A stretch of 52,287 bases of DNA, taken from CAYJLW01 sp964370965. Lineage in GTDB: Bacteria > Actinomycetota > Acidimicrobiia > UBA2766. Each line of letters opens with the position of its first letter. Position 1 is the stretch's first letter. The stretch spans positions 1 through 52,287 of the forward strand of contig CAYJLW010000023.1 of NCBI GenBank assembly GCA_964370965.1, read 5' to 3'. This document shows positions 26,227 to 35,225 of this stretch, one piece after another. Position numbers and translations under genes: made by a program. Below the pieces are notes generated by a model. It was given only the letters and a program-made list of their open reading frames with translations. It was not told where the DNA came from and made no database searches.

Positions 26227-28770
26227 ATGGAAGCTGCGTCGTCCGTGGGCATGATCGGGAGGTCCCGGGAGCTCGGGATCCTGTCGGAACGCCTCGCCCG
26301 CGACCGGCCCGTCGTCGTGTGCGGCGAGGCCGGCGTGGGCAAGACCACGCTCCTCCGCCAGGCCGTGGCGGGCAGCGGCCGGCCCCTCTTCGAGGGCGGC
26401 GGCCTCGGGTCGGTGTCCTGGGTGCCCCACCTTGCCCTGCGCCGGGCGCTCGGCCGTGACCTCCCCGAGGACGCGGACGAGGCCACCCTGGCGGCCTTCG
26501 TCGTGCGCACAGTGGGCGACGGTGTCCTGGTTCTCGACGACCTGCAGTGGACCGACGCCGCCACCCGAGCGCTCCTGCCCCGCCTCGCCGGCCGTGCCGG
26601 TCTGCTCTGCGCCGTCCGTCTCGGCGACGCGGGTTCCACCGCCGCGCTGGGCGAGGCCGTCGCCGCCGGCTGCTACGAGGTTGGCCTCGCCGGTCTCGAC
26701 GACGACGGCGCCCTCGCCCTCGCCGGGCGCCTCCTCCCCCACGCTGCGACGCCCGAGTTGCGGCGTCTCGTGGAGCGCTCCGGAGGCAACCCGCTCTTCC
26801 TCGAGGAGTTGGCACGCTCGCCGGACGAACCCAGCCCGGACCTCGCCCGCGTCCTCCGGGGGCGCCTGCGCGCGCTGTCCGAGGACGCTCGGGACGCCAT
26901 GTGCCTCCTCGCCCTGCTGGGCCGGCCCGCCCCCTTGGGCCTCCTCGACAGGGAGGCGCTCGCCGAGTTGGCCGCGGCAGGCCTCGTCGCCCTGGACGGC
27001 GACACAGTGGGGCCCCGCCACACCCTCCTCGCCGAGGCCGCCGTCGCCACGCGCGACGGGCCCGGGCGCGCGGATCTGCACGGCCAACTCGCCGCCCGCC
27101 TCGACGACCCCGGCGAGGTCGCCCGGCACCTCGCCGCCGCGGGTGACGCGGCGGCGGCCCTCCCCCTCGCCCTCCGGGCCGCCGAGGCGGCGTCCACGCC
27201 AGGGGAGCGGGCCGCCCACCTCGCCCTGGCCGCCTCCTGCGCCTCGGGGGAGGACGCCGGGCGCCTCCGCGTCGACGCCGCTGCGTCCCTCCTCGCCGCC
27301 GGCGAGTTCGCCGCCGCCGCGGGAACTGCCACCGTCGCCACGTCCGACGCCGCCGTGGGCGGGGAGGCCCGCCTCCTCCTCGCCCGCGCTCTCTGCCAGA
27401 TCGGGCGCCGCAGCGAGGCGGGCGGGGTGCTCGACGCCGCGTTCGCCGCCGCCGGCCCCGGCGACGTCCGCCTCGAGATCGAGATCCTGCTGGAGCGTGC
27501 CCGGGTGAACGTGGGCGGCTGGGACCCGGCTGCGCTCCTGGGGGCGGCCCGGCAGGCGCACGAGCGGTCCCGCGCCGCCGGCGTGGCGCTCCAGCGGGCC
27601 GACCTCATGCTGGGCACGGCCGCCGTCCTGAACGGGGACCCCGCCGGCATCGCACACCTCCGGAGCGCGTTGAGCGCGACCGCCGCCGAGGGCGACGCCG
27701 AGACCGCCTACACGGCGGCCTTCGACCTCGTCTTCGTGTTCTTCATCCTCGCCCGCCAGGACGAGGGGCGCGCCCTGATCGCCGACATGGTCGCCCGCTC
27801 ACGGGCCGCAGGTCACCTCGGCTGGGAGCAGCGCTTCCGGTCCTCGCTCCTGCACTTCGACGTCGTCCGGGGCGACTACGGTCGCGTCGCCGAGGAGGCC
27901 GAGGCGCTCCTCGCTGAACCCGTCGACCTTTTCGTGGCGGCGCGGGCGGAGTGCGGCCTGGACGTCGCCCTCCTCGACACCGGCCTCGGCCCCGGGCTCC
28001 GGCCCCGCCTGGAACGCCTCGGCCGCCTGGAGGCCGGGGCCGAGTTCAGCCGTGAGCTCTGTGCCTGGACCCGCGCGGAGATCCAGCTCTGGACGGGCGT
28101 GGCGGAAGAAGCGCTCCGGACCGCCGACGAGGCGCTCGCCCGCAACGATCCCTTCTCGCCCTACGCGGACCTCATCCGCCTCACGCGGGCGCACGCCTGC
28201 GTGGAACTCGGCCGGGACCCGGGCCCGGAGCCGGAGACCACGTCCTACCCGGTCCTCGATGCCGTCCCGACGGACGTCGCCGCCGTCCGCTGCCTTCTCG
28301 ACGCCGCCCGCCCCGACGAGGCGCCGGAGCGATTCGACGACGCCGCCGCCCGCTGGCAGGGTCGCTTCCTCCGCTACGAGCTCGTCGCCCGTTGGGGGGC
28401 CGCGGAGTCCCTCCGGCGCCGCGGCGACACGGGGGCGGGAGTGGCGCGACTTCTGGATCTCACAGCGGACGTCGAGCGCACCGGGCTGCGCTTCCTGCTG
28501 GGGCGCATCAACCGCTCCCTGCGGGCCGCCGGGGTTCCGCGCCCGCCCCCGGCGGAACCCCGGGTCGGAGGCCTCACGGCGCGCGAAGGCCATGTCCTCG
28601 ACCTCGTCGCCGAAGGGCTCACGAACAAGCAGATCGCCCGGTTCCTCGGCCTCAGCCCACGCACGGTGGACGCCCACATGCGCGCCGTCCACGCCAAGCT
28701 CGGCACCACGACACGGATCCAGGCGGCATCCCTCTCGAGGCGCGGGGAACGACCGGGGCCGCCCTCATGA
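26227..28770 (+). CDS. LAL-type LuxR transcription regulator with AAA ATPase domain
   Basis: The 847-residue protein has a Walker A (GEAGVGKT, residues 33-40) and a Walker B (VLVLDDLQWTD). A long TPR-like helical central region follows, then a C-terminal LuxR helix-turn-helix (LTAREGHVLDLVAEGLTNKQ, then SPRTVDAHMRAVHAKLG). This is the large ATP-binding LuxR (LAL/MalT-like) design, where inducer and ATP trigger oligomerisation and DNA binding. ATG 26227 is chosen; GTG 26224 and ATG 26251 are alternatives. It is divergent from the PKD giant protein across 156 bp, so it is a candidate regulator of that gene. It overlaps the next gene tail-to-tail by 6 bp. Confidence 0.9.
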   Translation: MEAASSVGMIGRSRELGILSERLARDRPVVVCGEAGVGKTTLLRQAVAGSGRPLFEGGGLGSVSWVPHLALRRALGRDLPEDADEATLAAFVVRTVGDGVLVLDDLQWTDAATRALLPRLAGRAGLLCAVRLGDAGSTAALGEAVAAGCYEVGLAGLDDDGALALAGRLLPHAATPELRRLVERSGGNPLFLEELARSPDEPSPDLARVLRGRLRALSEDARDAMCLLALLGRPAPLGLLDREALAELAAAGLVALDGDTVGPRHTLLAEAAVATRDGPGRADLHGQLAARLDDPGEVARHLAAAGDAAAALPLALRAAEAASTPGERAAHLALAASCASGEDAGRLRVDAAASLLAAGEFAAAAGTATVATSDAAVGGEARLLLARALCQIGRRSEAGGVLDAAFAAAGPGDVRLEIEILLERARVNVGGWDPAALLGAARQAHERSRAAGVALQRADLMLGTAAVLNGDPAGIAHLRSALSATAAEGDAETAYTAAFDLVFVFFILARQDEGRALIADMVARSRAAGHLGWEQRFRSSLLHFDVVRGDYGRVAEEAEALLAEPVDLFVAARAECGLDVALLDTGLGPGLRPRLERLGRLEAGAEFSRELCAWTRAEIQLWTGVAEEALRTADEALARNDPFSPYADLIRLTRAHACVELGRDPGPEPETTSYPVLDAVPTDVAAVRCLLDAARPDEAPERFDDAAARWQGRFLRYELVARWGAAESLRRRGDTGAGVARLLDLTADVERTGLRFLLGRINRSLRAAGVPRPPPAEPRVGGLTAREGHVLDLVAEGLTNKQIARFLGLSPRTVDAHMRAVHAKLGTTTRIQAASLSRRGERPGPPS

Positions 28771-29232
28771 GCGAGGCCCGCCCCGTGCCAGTGCCGCCAC
28801 CGCCTCTGCCGTGGTCGAGGCCCCCGCCGCTCGGCGCACCTGGGCGAGGCGGCGGTCGGCGGTGCGGCGCGAGATGTGCAGACGCCTCGCCGCCTCCCCG
28901 ATCGACGTCCCCTCCGCCAGGAGGCTCACGAGCTCCTGCTCCTCGGGCGTGAGCGCTCCCCGTCCCTCCCTGTCCTGGCGGACGTCGACGGGGCCCAGGC
29001 GCCGGAGGTCCTCCAGGAGCTGGTCGGCGACCGCTGCGGACGCCCGGAGATGGACGACGACCGCCTCGCCCGCCACCGCTCGGAGGACGGCGGCGGCGGC
29101 GTCCTCCTGTGTGGTCACAGCGACGGCGTGGGCGACCCCCCACACCCCCCTGACGTCGCGCTGGGCGGCGGCGAAGGAGTCCGCGCCGCCCTCCACGACG
29201 ACGATCGGCGGTGTCGTTCCCCTCTCAGGCAT
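28765..29232 (-). CDS. Small LuxR-type helix-turn-helix protein
   Basis: The 155-residue protein has a receiver-sized N-terminal part without a clear Asp-pocket. A C-terminal helix-turn-helix follows (LTPEEQELVSLLAEGTSIGE, then ISRRTADRRLAQVRRA). The HTH spacing is that of LuxR/NarL proteins, but it ends in the variant SRRTADRRL. It begins at ATG 29232. It is 74 nt downstream of the glutamine amidotransferase on the same strand, so it may be the end of the ATPase-amidotransferase operon, and it converges on the LAL regulator. The signal it senses is unknown. Confidence 0.75.
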   Translation of the reverse strand: MPERGTTPPIVVVEGGADSFAAAQRDVRGVWGVAHAVAVTTQEDAAAAVLRAVAGEAVVVHLRASAAVADQLLEDLRRLGPVDVRQDREGRGALTPEEQELVSLLAEGTSIGEAARRLHISRRTADRRLAQVRRAAGASTTAEAVAALARGGPRS

Positions 29233-29306
29233 CCATCCCGTCCCCCGGCGAGCCCCGGGGAGATGCTACGGCGCCGGGCGGGGCGCCGGGTGCATCCGGC
29301 GCCGGG

Positions 29307-30017
29307 CTACCCGAAGGCCTCGGCGACCCACGCCTCGCACGCGGCGCGCATGTGGGCGGCGTTGGCGGCCAGGCCGGCCGCGACGTGTTCGCGCAGCGCG
29401 GGGACGGTCCAGCCGGCGGCGGCGATCTCAGGTTCCGCACCCGGGTCCGAGAGCCAGGACTCCAGGAGGCGGGCATCGACCTCGGGGTGGAACTGGAGAG
29501 CGAGTGCCCGGTGGGCCCGGAACGCCTGCACCGGGAAGGACGGCGTGCCGGCGAGGTTCCGGCAGCCCTCCGGGAGCGAGAAGCCCCGGCCGTGCCACTG
29601 CAACGTGGGCCGGCCGCCGGCGAAGTGTCCCACGACGGGGTCGGCGCGCCCCGCGGACGTGACGGCGAGGGGCAGCCAGCCCATCTCGAAGCGGGGCCCG
29701 GGCGCCACCGTGGCCCCGAGGGCGGCGGCGACGAGCTGGCCGCCGAGACAGACCCCGATCGTGGGCACGCCGGCGGGGACGACGGCGCCCAGCCAGTCGA
29801 CGACCGTCTCGAGGAAGGGCCAGCGCTCGGGTTCGTCCACGTTCTGGGGCCCGCCCATGCACACGACGCCGCCGAGACCGGCGGGCTCGGGCAGGGGCTC
29901 CCCCAAGTCGGAGCGGACCGTGACGACCTCGCGCCCGGCGGCGGCGAGGAGCTCGCCGAGAACGGCGGGACCCTCTGTCGGGGTGTGGCAGACCACGACC
30001 ACGCGCCCGGTGGCCAT
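29307..30017 (-). CDS. Class-I glutamine amidotransferase
   Basis: The 236-residue protein has the nucleophile elbow GVCLGGQL with Cys90, an oxyanion segment MGGPQNVDE and the catalytic His in LQFHPEV. This is the triad layout of class-I (GATase1) domains. Members take ammonia from glutamine for a synthase partner, or hydrolyse gamma-glutamyl compounds; no synthase lies next to it. It starts in a TGATG overlap with the upstream AAA+ gene, so the two are translationally coupled. It is the size of a stand-alone GMP-synthase-like amidotransferase, substrate unknown. Confidence 0.88.
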   Translation of the reverse strand: MATGRVVVVCHTPTEGPAVLGELLAAAGREVVTVRSDLGEPLPEPAGLGGVVCMGGPQNVDEPERWPFLETVVDWLGAVVPAGVPTIGVCLGGQLVAAALGATVAPGPRFEMGWLPLAVTSAGRADPVVGHFAGGRPTLQWHGRGFSLPEGCRNLAGTPSFPVQAFRAHRALALQFHPEVDARLLESWLSDPGAEPEIAAAGWTVPALREHVAAGLAANAAHMRAACEAWVAEAFG

Positions 30018-31411
30018 CAGCGGCTCCGGTAGGCCGAGCGGCCCTCGACCGTGTCCTTGTTGAGTCGCTTGGAGAGGTGGAGTCCTTCGAGGACGAGCTC
30101 CAGGGCGGAGGCGACGCCACCGGGCGACTCGCCCCCGATGCGTACGAGCGCCTCCCGCAGCTCGGCCGGCGCCTCGACCTGGGCCATGACCTCCCGGGCG
30201 GCCATGACGTCGTCGACGGTGACGACGAGGCCGTCGTCGAAGGCCGCCAGCAGGGCCCGCACGTCGGCCGCGGACACGGTCTCGCGGTACACGTCGAGGA
30301 CGGCGCTGCGCACTATGCGCTCGACGACGGCGTCCTCGCGGCCCTCGTCGAGGGACTCGACCTCCACCTTGCCGGACGTGGACGCCACGAGCATGTCGAG
30401 GTCGGACACGCGGGGCACGACCTCGGCCTCGTCCGTGCGCAGGGCCCGCCGGAGGGCGTTGGCGAGAAGGGTCTCGTGGTTGCAGATCGTGAGGCGCACA
30501 GACACCCCGGAGCGCTGGTTCACGTGCGGGGAGCGGCGGGCGAGCTGGCTGATCTCGGCCACGATCCGGTCCATGAACGCGGGCACGTGCACCCGGCGGT
30601 CGCCCGCCGCCGGGGGCCGCTGCTCCTGGGCCACGATCGCCGTCTCCATGGCGGCGTCGAGGGGGTAGTGCGTGCGGATCTGGGCCCCGAAGCGGTCCTT
30701 GAGCGGGGTGATGATGCGGCCCCGGCTCGTGTAGTCCTCGGGGTTCGCCGAGGCGACGAGGAGGAGGTCGAGGGGGAGGCGGATCTTGTAGCCCCGGATC
30801 TGCACGTCCCGCTCCTGCAGGACGTTGAGGAGACCGACCTGGATGCGCTCGGCGAGGTCGGGAAGCTCGTTGATGGCGAAGATCCCCCGGTTCGTGCGGG
30901 GCACGAGCCCGTAGTGGATCGTGAGCTCGTCGGCGAGGTAGCGGCCCTCGGCCACCTTGATGGGGTCGACCTCGCCGATGAGGTCCGCGATCGAGATGTC
31001 GGGCGTGGCGAGCTTCTCGGCGAACCGTTCCTCCCGCCCCACCCACCGGATCGGCGTGGCGTCCCCCAGCTCGTCGACGAGGTGACGGGCGAAGGGCGAC
31101 ACGGGGTGGAAGGGGTCGTCGTGGATCTCGGAGCCGGACACCGCCGGGACCGCCTCGTCGAGGGTGCCGACGAGGGCCCTGATGACGCGGCTCTTGGCCT
31201 GCCCCCGTTCCCCCAGGAATATGACGTCGTGGCCCGCGAGGAGGGCGTTCTCGAGTTGGGGGAGGACGGTGTCGTCGTAGCCCAGGACGCCCTCGACGAC
31301 CGCCCGGCCCGCCTCGAGGCGGCCCACGACGTTGCGACGGATCTCCTCTTTGACAGGGATGCTTTCCCACCCCGATGCGCGGAGCTCGCCGATGGTCGTG
31401 GGTCTCGTCAT
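30017..31411 (-). CDS. MoxR/Mg-chelatase-type AAA+ ATPase
   Basis: The 464-residue protein starts at ATG 31411. Walker A is GERGQAKSR with Lys73, where Ala replaces the usual Gly, as in this subgroup. Walker B lies near GIFAINELPDL. VGLLNVLQERDVQIRGYK and VASANPEDYTSRGRIITPLKD cover the sensor and pre-sensor region. These ATPases pair with VWA proteins to remodel targets; the likely partner here is at 15859-17823. It is coupled to the downstream amidotransferase. Its promoter is leaderless, and the divergent lipoprotein gene starts 79 nt away. Confidence 0.9.
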   Translation of the reverse strand: MTRPTTIGELRASGWESIPVKEEIRRNVVGRLEAGRAVVEGVLGYDDTVLPQLENALLAGHDVIFLGERGQAKSRVIRALVGTLDEAVPAVSGSEIHDDPFHPVSPFARHLVDELGDATPIRWVGREERFAEKLATPDISIADLIGEVDPIKVAEGRYLADELTIHYGLVPRTNRGIFAINELPDLAERIQVGLLNVLQERDVQIRGYKIRLPLDLLLVASANPEDYTSRGRIITPLKDRFGAQIRTHYPLDAAMETAIVAQEQRPPAAGDRRVHVPAFMDRIVAEISQLARRSPHVNQRSGVSVRLTICNHETLLANALRRALRTDEAEVVPRVSDLDMLVASTSGKVEVESLDEGREDAVVERIVRSAVLDVYRETVSAADVRALLAAFDDGLVVTVDDVMAAREVMAQVEAPAELREALVRIGGESPGGVASALELVLEGLHLSKRLNKDTVEGRSAYRSR

Positions 31412-31418
31412 CCTGGCG

Positions 31419-31424
31419 AGGGTA
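31419..31424 (-). promoter_or_regulatory. -10 hexamer TACCCT for a leaderless AAA+ transcript
   Basis: On the minus strand TACCCT (TANNNT type) ends 7 nt before ATG 31411, without a ribosome-binding sequence. It lies in a 79-bp divergent region shared with the lipoprotein promoter. Confidence 0.55.
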
Positions 31425-31477
31425 GCTGAGCCCCGCGGGCGGGCACCGGGGAGACGACGGGGGTGGGCGCCCTCGCA

Positions 31478-31483
31478 TACGCT
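31478..31483 (+). promoter_or_regulatory. -10 hexamer TACGCT for a leaderless lipoprotein transcript
   Basis: TACGCT (TANNNT type) ends 7 nt before the GTG at 31491. No Shine-Dalgarno sequence is present. It is divergent from the AAA+ promoter 54 nt away. Confidence 0.55.
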
Positions 31484-31490
31484 GTGGGCC

Positions 31491-32801
31491 GTGACCCGGA
31501 GATCAGCCTCCACCCTGGCCGTGCTCGCCCTCGCCGCCCTGGTCGGCGTGTCCGGCCTGTCCGGCCTGTCCGGCTGCCAGAAGGTCGAGAGCGTGAAGGA
31601 CGGCTCCCCGGCCCTGGACCAGGCCGGGACCACCGCCAAGGACGACGCCGGCGCCCCCGGGAAGCCGGAGAACGACAGGCGCCTCTCCCGGGCCTACGGG
31701 CGGATCGAGGCCACGGGTGCCGAGTTCATCGGCGTGGCGAACTCCTTCCAGAGCCTGAACGGCACCTCCACCGTGACCCGCCGGGTGGACATGAGCGGGG
31801 CGGTCCTGTTCCCCAGCACCTACCGGGTGGACACCGTCGACCTCGTCCTCCCCGTCCTCACCGACCCCCGCCCCGCCGCCGAAGCCACGCAGCGGCGCGA
31901 GATCGGCGACGAGGGCCACCACTACTCCGCCCGCCCGGACCACACGGGCTGGATCGACATCGAGGCGATGGGCGACCTCATGGAGAGCCAGGGGGCCGAC
32001 GCCTCCCTCACCGCCGACCTCAACCCCTTCGGGATCCTCACCGGCTTCCGCACGCCGCTCGACCTCTTCGCCACGCTCCGGCGCCACAAAGGCGACGCCG
32101 CCGAGACCACGAAGGGCAAGGGGCGCAACAGCGGCACGTACTCCTACCGGGTCTCCGCCTCCACGCTGAACTCGCGGTTCCGCACGACCCTCGGGATCCG
32201 CCGCCGCGACACGGTCCGCGTGCAGGCGGTGCTCTCGGCAGGCGAGGTGCAGCAGTTCAGCGTGTCGGCGGGCACAAAGTCCGGGAAGTCCTTCGAGCTC
32301 CGTCTCTTCGTGCTCTCCACCGAGGACGTCGAGGTGACGATGCCGCTGCCCTCTGAGATCGACCCCACCCCGGCCGTGGACGAGGAGGGCCTCGCCGCCC
32401 TGGGCATCCCGGTCTACCGCCCCTCCACCCTGCCCGGCCCCGGCTGGTTCCTGGTCACCGCTCGGGCACTGAACCTCACGATGACCGCCGAGCAGTGCGC
32501 CCAGGCGACGGTGCAGTACAACGACGCCGCCGCCAAGACCGCCCTGGAGCTCTACTACCTGCCGCTGAGCTGCCTGAAGGCGGCGCAACCCTCGAAGGAC
32601 ACAGAGGTCACGAAGACCCAACTCCCCCAGGGCACGGCGGAGTCCTGGAAGGACGCCAACGGCCGCACCAACGTCCTCCTGGCCCTGCCCGACGTCCTCG
32701 TGCAGGCGATGTCCGCCGACCTCGACACGGGAGTCGTCCTCAAGGTCCTCGAGAGCCTGCAACCGGCCCCGGACCTCGCCGTGCCTCCCCCCCACAAGTA
32801 G
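31491..32801 (+). CDS. Secreted lipoprotein, function unknown
   Basis: The 436-residue protein starts at GTG 31491 with a type-II signal peptide: LAVLALAALVGVSGLSG, then the lipobox L-S-G-C with Cys29 as the lipidated residue. A flexible charged linker follows, then a beta-rich soluble domain (residues about 65-300; RRVDMSGAVLFPSTYRVD and FELRLFVLSTEDVEV). It has some similarity in layout to LppX/LolA-like lipid-binding lipoproteins. The C-terminal third has two cysteines (QCAQAT and LSCLKAA). The LppX comparison is only a pattern impression. It is divergent from the AAA+ operon and upstream of the GH2 gene. Confidence 0.8.
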   Translation: MTRRSASTLAVLALAALVGVSGLSGLSGCQKVESVKDGSPALDQAGTTAKDDAGAPGKPENDRRLSRAYGRIEATGAEFIGVANSFQSLNGTSTVTRRVDMSGAVLFPSTYRVDTVDLVLPVLTDPRPAAEATQRREIGDEGHHYSARPDHTGWIDIEAMGDLMESQGADASLTADLNPFGILTGFRTPLDLFATLRRHKGDAAETTKGKGRNSGTYSYRVSASTLNSRFRTTLGIRRRDTVRVQAVLSAGEVQQFSVSAGTKSGKSFELRLFVLSTEDVEVTMPLPSEIDPTPAVDEEGLAALGIPVYRPSTLPGPGWFLVTARALNLTMTAEQCAQATVQYNDAAAKTALELYYLPLSCLKAAQPSKDTEVTKTQLPQGTAESWKDANGRTNVLLALPDVLVQAMSADLDTGVVLKVLESLQPAPDLAVPPPHK

Positions 32802-32860
32802 GGCACCCGCCGCCCCCCCCGGGCCACCCCGACCCCCGGGGGCGACTTTGGAGGCCCGCT

Positions 32861-32866
32861 TATACT
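32861..32866 (+). promoter_or_regulatory. -10 hexamer TATACT for a leaderless GH2 transcript
   Basis: TATACT is close to the TATAAT consensus and ends 6 nt before ATG 32873, the clearest leaderless start in the window. A G/C palindrome (CCCCCGGGGG) lies about 20 nt upstream. The -35 region is weak. Confidence 0.65.
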
Positions 32867-32872
32867 CCCTGG

Positions 32873-35080
32873 ATGCGCGTGGAGCCGATCGGCGGGGACT
32901 GGCTGGCCGCCGAGCGTGACGAGGCGCTGGAGCGGACGTACTGGCGGTCCGACCTCGACGACTCCGCCTGGCTCCCCGTCGCCGTCCCCTCGCAGTGGGC
33001 GAGCACCCCCGGCCTGGAGGCGACCCGCGGCCCCGTCGCCTATCGCAGCCGGTTCCGCACCGCCCCCCTGGGCCCGGACGAGCGGGCCCGGGTCCGCTTC
33101 GGCGGGGTCTTCTACTTCGGCCACTACTGGATCGACGACGCCTACCTCGGGGACGCCGGGGGCTACTTCCTCCCCCACGAGATGGAGTGCACACGCCAGC
33201 TCCGCCGGGACGCCGAGCACGTCCTCGCCGTGGAGGTGGAGTGCCCCCCCCAGAAGGACCGCACCGCCAAGACGATCGTGACCGGGGTCTTCTCCCACTG
33301 GGACGCCATCGACCCCGGCTTCAACCCTGGGGGACTCTGGCGGCCCGTGGAGCTCGTGGTCACGGGCCCCGCCCACCTCACCCACGCCGTCCTGGCGCCC
33401 GTGGAGGTCTCCCCCACCCTGGCCCGCCTCGAGCTCCGGGTCGGCGCCGACTACGCCCCCGCCGGAACCGGCAACCCCGAAGACGACGACGCCGCCGCTG
33501 CGGACGCCCCTCCCCTGCCGGTGCGCCTCGAGGTCGAGGTCGTCCCGCAGGACGGCGGCGGCGAGTCGGCCTGGGCCGCCCAGAACTGGGTGCTGGCCCC
33601 GGGTCGCAACGAGTTCCGCCTCCCCCTCACCGTCGCCGAGCCCGCCTTGTGGTGGCCCCGGGCGCTGGGCCCCCAGCCCATGTACCGCCTCCGGGTCCGC
33701 CTCGTGGGCCCCGAGGGCGACACGTGGGACGAGCACGCCGAGACGACGGCGATCCGGCGCATCGACGTCGAGGACTGGGTCTTCCGAGTGAACGGCGAGC
33801 GCTTCTTCGTGCGGGGCTCGAACTACGGCCCCACCCGCATGGAGCTGTCCCGGGTGACGGCGGCGGACTGCGAGCGCGACGTCCGCCTCGCCCTCGACGC
33901 CCATCTCGACCTCCTCCGGGTGCACGGCCACGTGGGGGTCCCGGAGCTGTACGACGCCGCCGACCGCGCCGGCCTCCTCCTCTGGGCGGACTTCCCCCTG
34001 CAGTGGGGCTACTCGCGGCGGGTGAAGGCCGCCGCCCTCGCCCAGATGCGGGGCATGGTGCGCCGCCTCGGCAACCACCCCTCGATCGCGCTCTGGTGCG
34101 CCCACAACGAGCCCCTCGCCGTGGACGTCACCGACGTCGCCGAGATGTCCTCCTGGCAGAAGGTGAGGGCACTGGCGTCCACGGCACTGCCCACGTGGAA
34201 CAAGAACGTCCTCGACCCGGCACTGCGCAAGGCCGCCGAGGAGGAGGACCCGAGCCGCTTCTGCAACGAGAAGTCCGGCGAGCTCCCGAACACCCTGTCC
34301 TTCGGCACGGACACCCACCTGTACCTCGGCTGGTACCAGAGCCAGATGCGCCTGCTCCCCCGGGTGGCGGCGGCGTCGCCCCGGCTCGTGCGCTTCATGT
34401 CCGAGTTCGGCGCCCAGGCCCTCCCCGACCTGGAAACGCTGCAGGAGATGGGCTTCCCCGACCCGGGTGACGCCTGGCCCCACGTCGACTGGTCCCCGCT
34501 CACGGCCCGCCACTGCATGCAGGCCGCCCTCATGGAGCGCCGCACGGACCCGGCCGCCTCCCCCACGCTCGCGGCGTACGTCGAGGCCACGCAGCACTAC
34601 CAGGCGGAACTCGTCCGCTACCACGTGGAGACGCTGCGCAAGCTGAAGTACCGGCCCACAGGCGGCTTCACCCAGTTCCAGTTCCAGGACTGCTTCCCGG
34701 CGGTGACCTGGTCGGTGCTCGACCACGCCCGCCGGCCGAAGGCCGCCTACGAGGCACTCGCCCGGGCCTGTGCGGACGTCGTCGTGGTGGCGGAGTACCC
34801 GGCGGCCGCCTACTGCCCGGGCGGGGCTCTCGCCCTCGACCTCCACGTCGTCTCGGAGCTCCGCCGGCCCCTGCAGGGGGTGCGCCTCACGGCCCGCCTC
34901 GGTGACGAGGAGGCCGTCTGGGAGGGCGACGTGGGCGCCGACAGCGTGTGCGGCGTGGGCCGCTTCGAGGCCGCCGCCCCCGAGAAGGCGGGCGTGCACG
35001 CCCTCGTGCTCGACCTCCGCCACCCAGGCGCCCCGGACGCCGTGGCGGAGAACCGCTACAAGGTGGTCGTGGCCGGCTGA
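32873..35080 (+). CDS. Glycoside hydrolase family 2 protein, beta-mannosidase-like
   Basis: The 735-residue protein starts with the sugar-binding domain typical of GH2 (WRSDLDDSAWLPVAVPSQW, residues 20-45; later FNPGGLWRPVEL). It then has a beta-sandwich and a TIM barrel. The acid/base Glu413 is in WCAHNEPL and the nucleophile Glu511 is in FMSEFGAQ, the family pattern for retaining beta-mannosidases and exo-beta-glucosaminidases. There is no signal peptide, so it probably acts on imported oligosaccharides in the cytoplasm. It has its own leaderless promoter. The next gene begins about 145 nt on, so it may end the transcription unit. Confidence 0.9.
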   Translation: MRVEPIGGDWLAAERDEALERTYWRSDLDDSAWLPVAVPSQWASTPGLEATRGPVAYRSRFRTAPLGPDERARVRFGGVFYFGHYWIDDAYLGDAGGYFLPHEMECTRQLRRDAEHVLAVEVECPPQKDRTAKTIVTGVFSHWDAIDPGFNPGGLWRPVELVVTGPAHLTHAVLAPVEVSPTLARLELRVGADYAPAGTGNPEDDDAAAADAPPLPVRLEVEVVPQDGGGESAWAAQNWVLAPGRNEFRLPLTVAEPALWWPRALGPQPMYRLRVRLVGPEGDTWDEHAETTAIRRIDVEDWVFRVNGERFFVRGSNYGPTRMELSRVTAADCERDVRLALDAHLDLLRVHGHVGVPELYDAADRAGLLLWADFPLQWGYSRRVKAAALAQMRGMVRRLGNHPSIALWCAHNEPLAVDVTDVAEMSSWQKVRALASTALPTWNKNVLDPALRKAAEEEDPSRFCNEKSGELPNTLSFGTDTHLYLGWYQSQMRLLPRVAAASPRLVRFMSEFGAQALPDLETLQEMGFPDPGDAWPHVDWSPLTARHCMQAALMERRTDPAASPTLAAYVEATQHYQAELVRYHVETLRKLKYRPTGGFTQFQFQDCFPAVTWSVLDHARRPKAAYEALARACADVVVVAEYPAAAYCPGGALALDLHVVSELRRPLQGVRLTARLGDEEAVWEGDVGADSVCGVGRFEAAAPEKAGVHALVLDLRHPGAPDAVAENRYKVVVAG

Positions 35081-35225
35081 GCAGACTTGCAGGATCCCGA
35101 GACGGACGCCGACGACGTCTCTGGAGCGCCTCGGGACCGGGGTCCTTGCGAAGGGGCACGCCAGATCGGCCCAGCAGCGCACGAATTCCCTCAAGTCGGG
35201 GCACAAACGGTCCGATACGGACTTC

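Noticed and set aside
26071..27657. Minus-strand extension upstream of the PKD gene
   Set aside because: It is the antisense shadow of the LAL regulator; the signal peptide at 26070 fixes the start.
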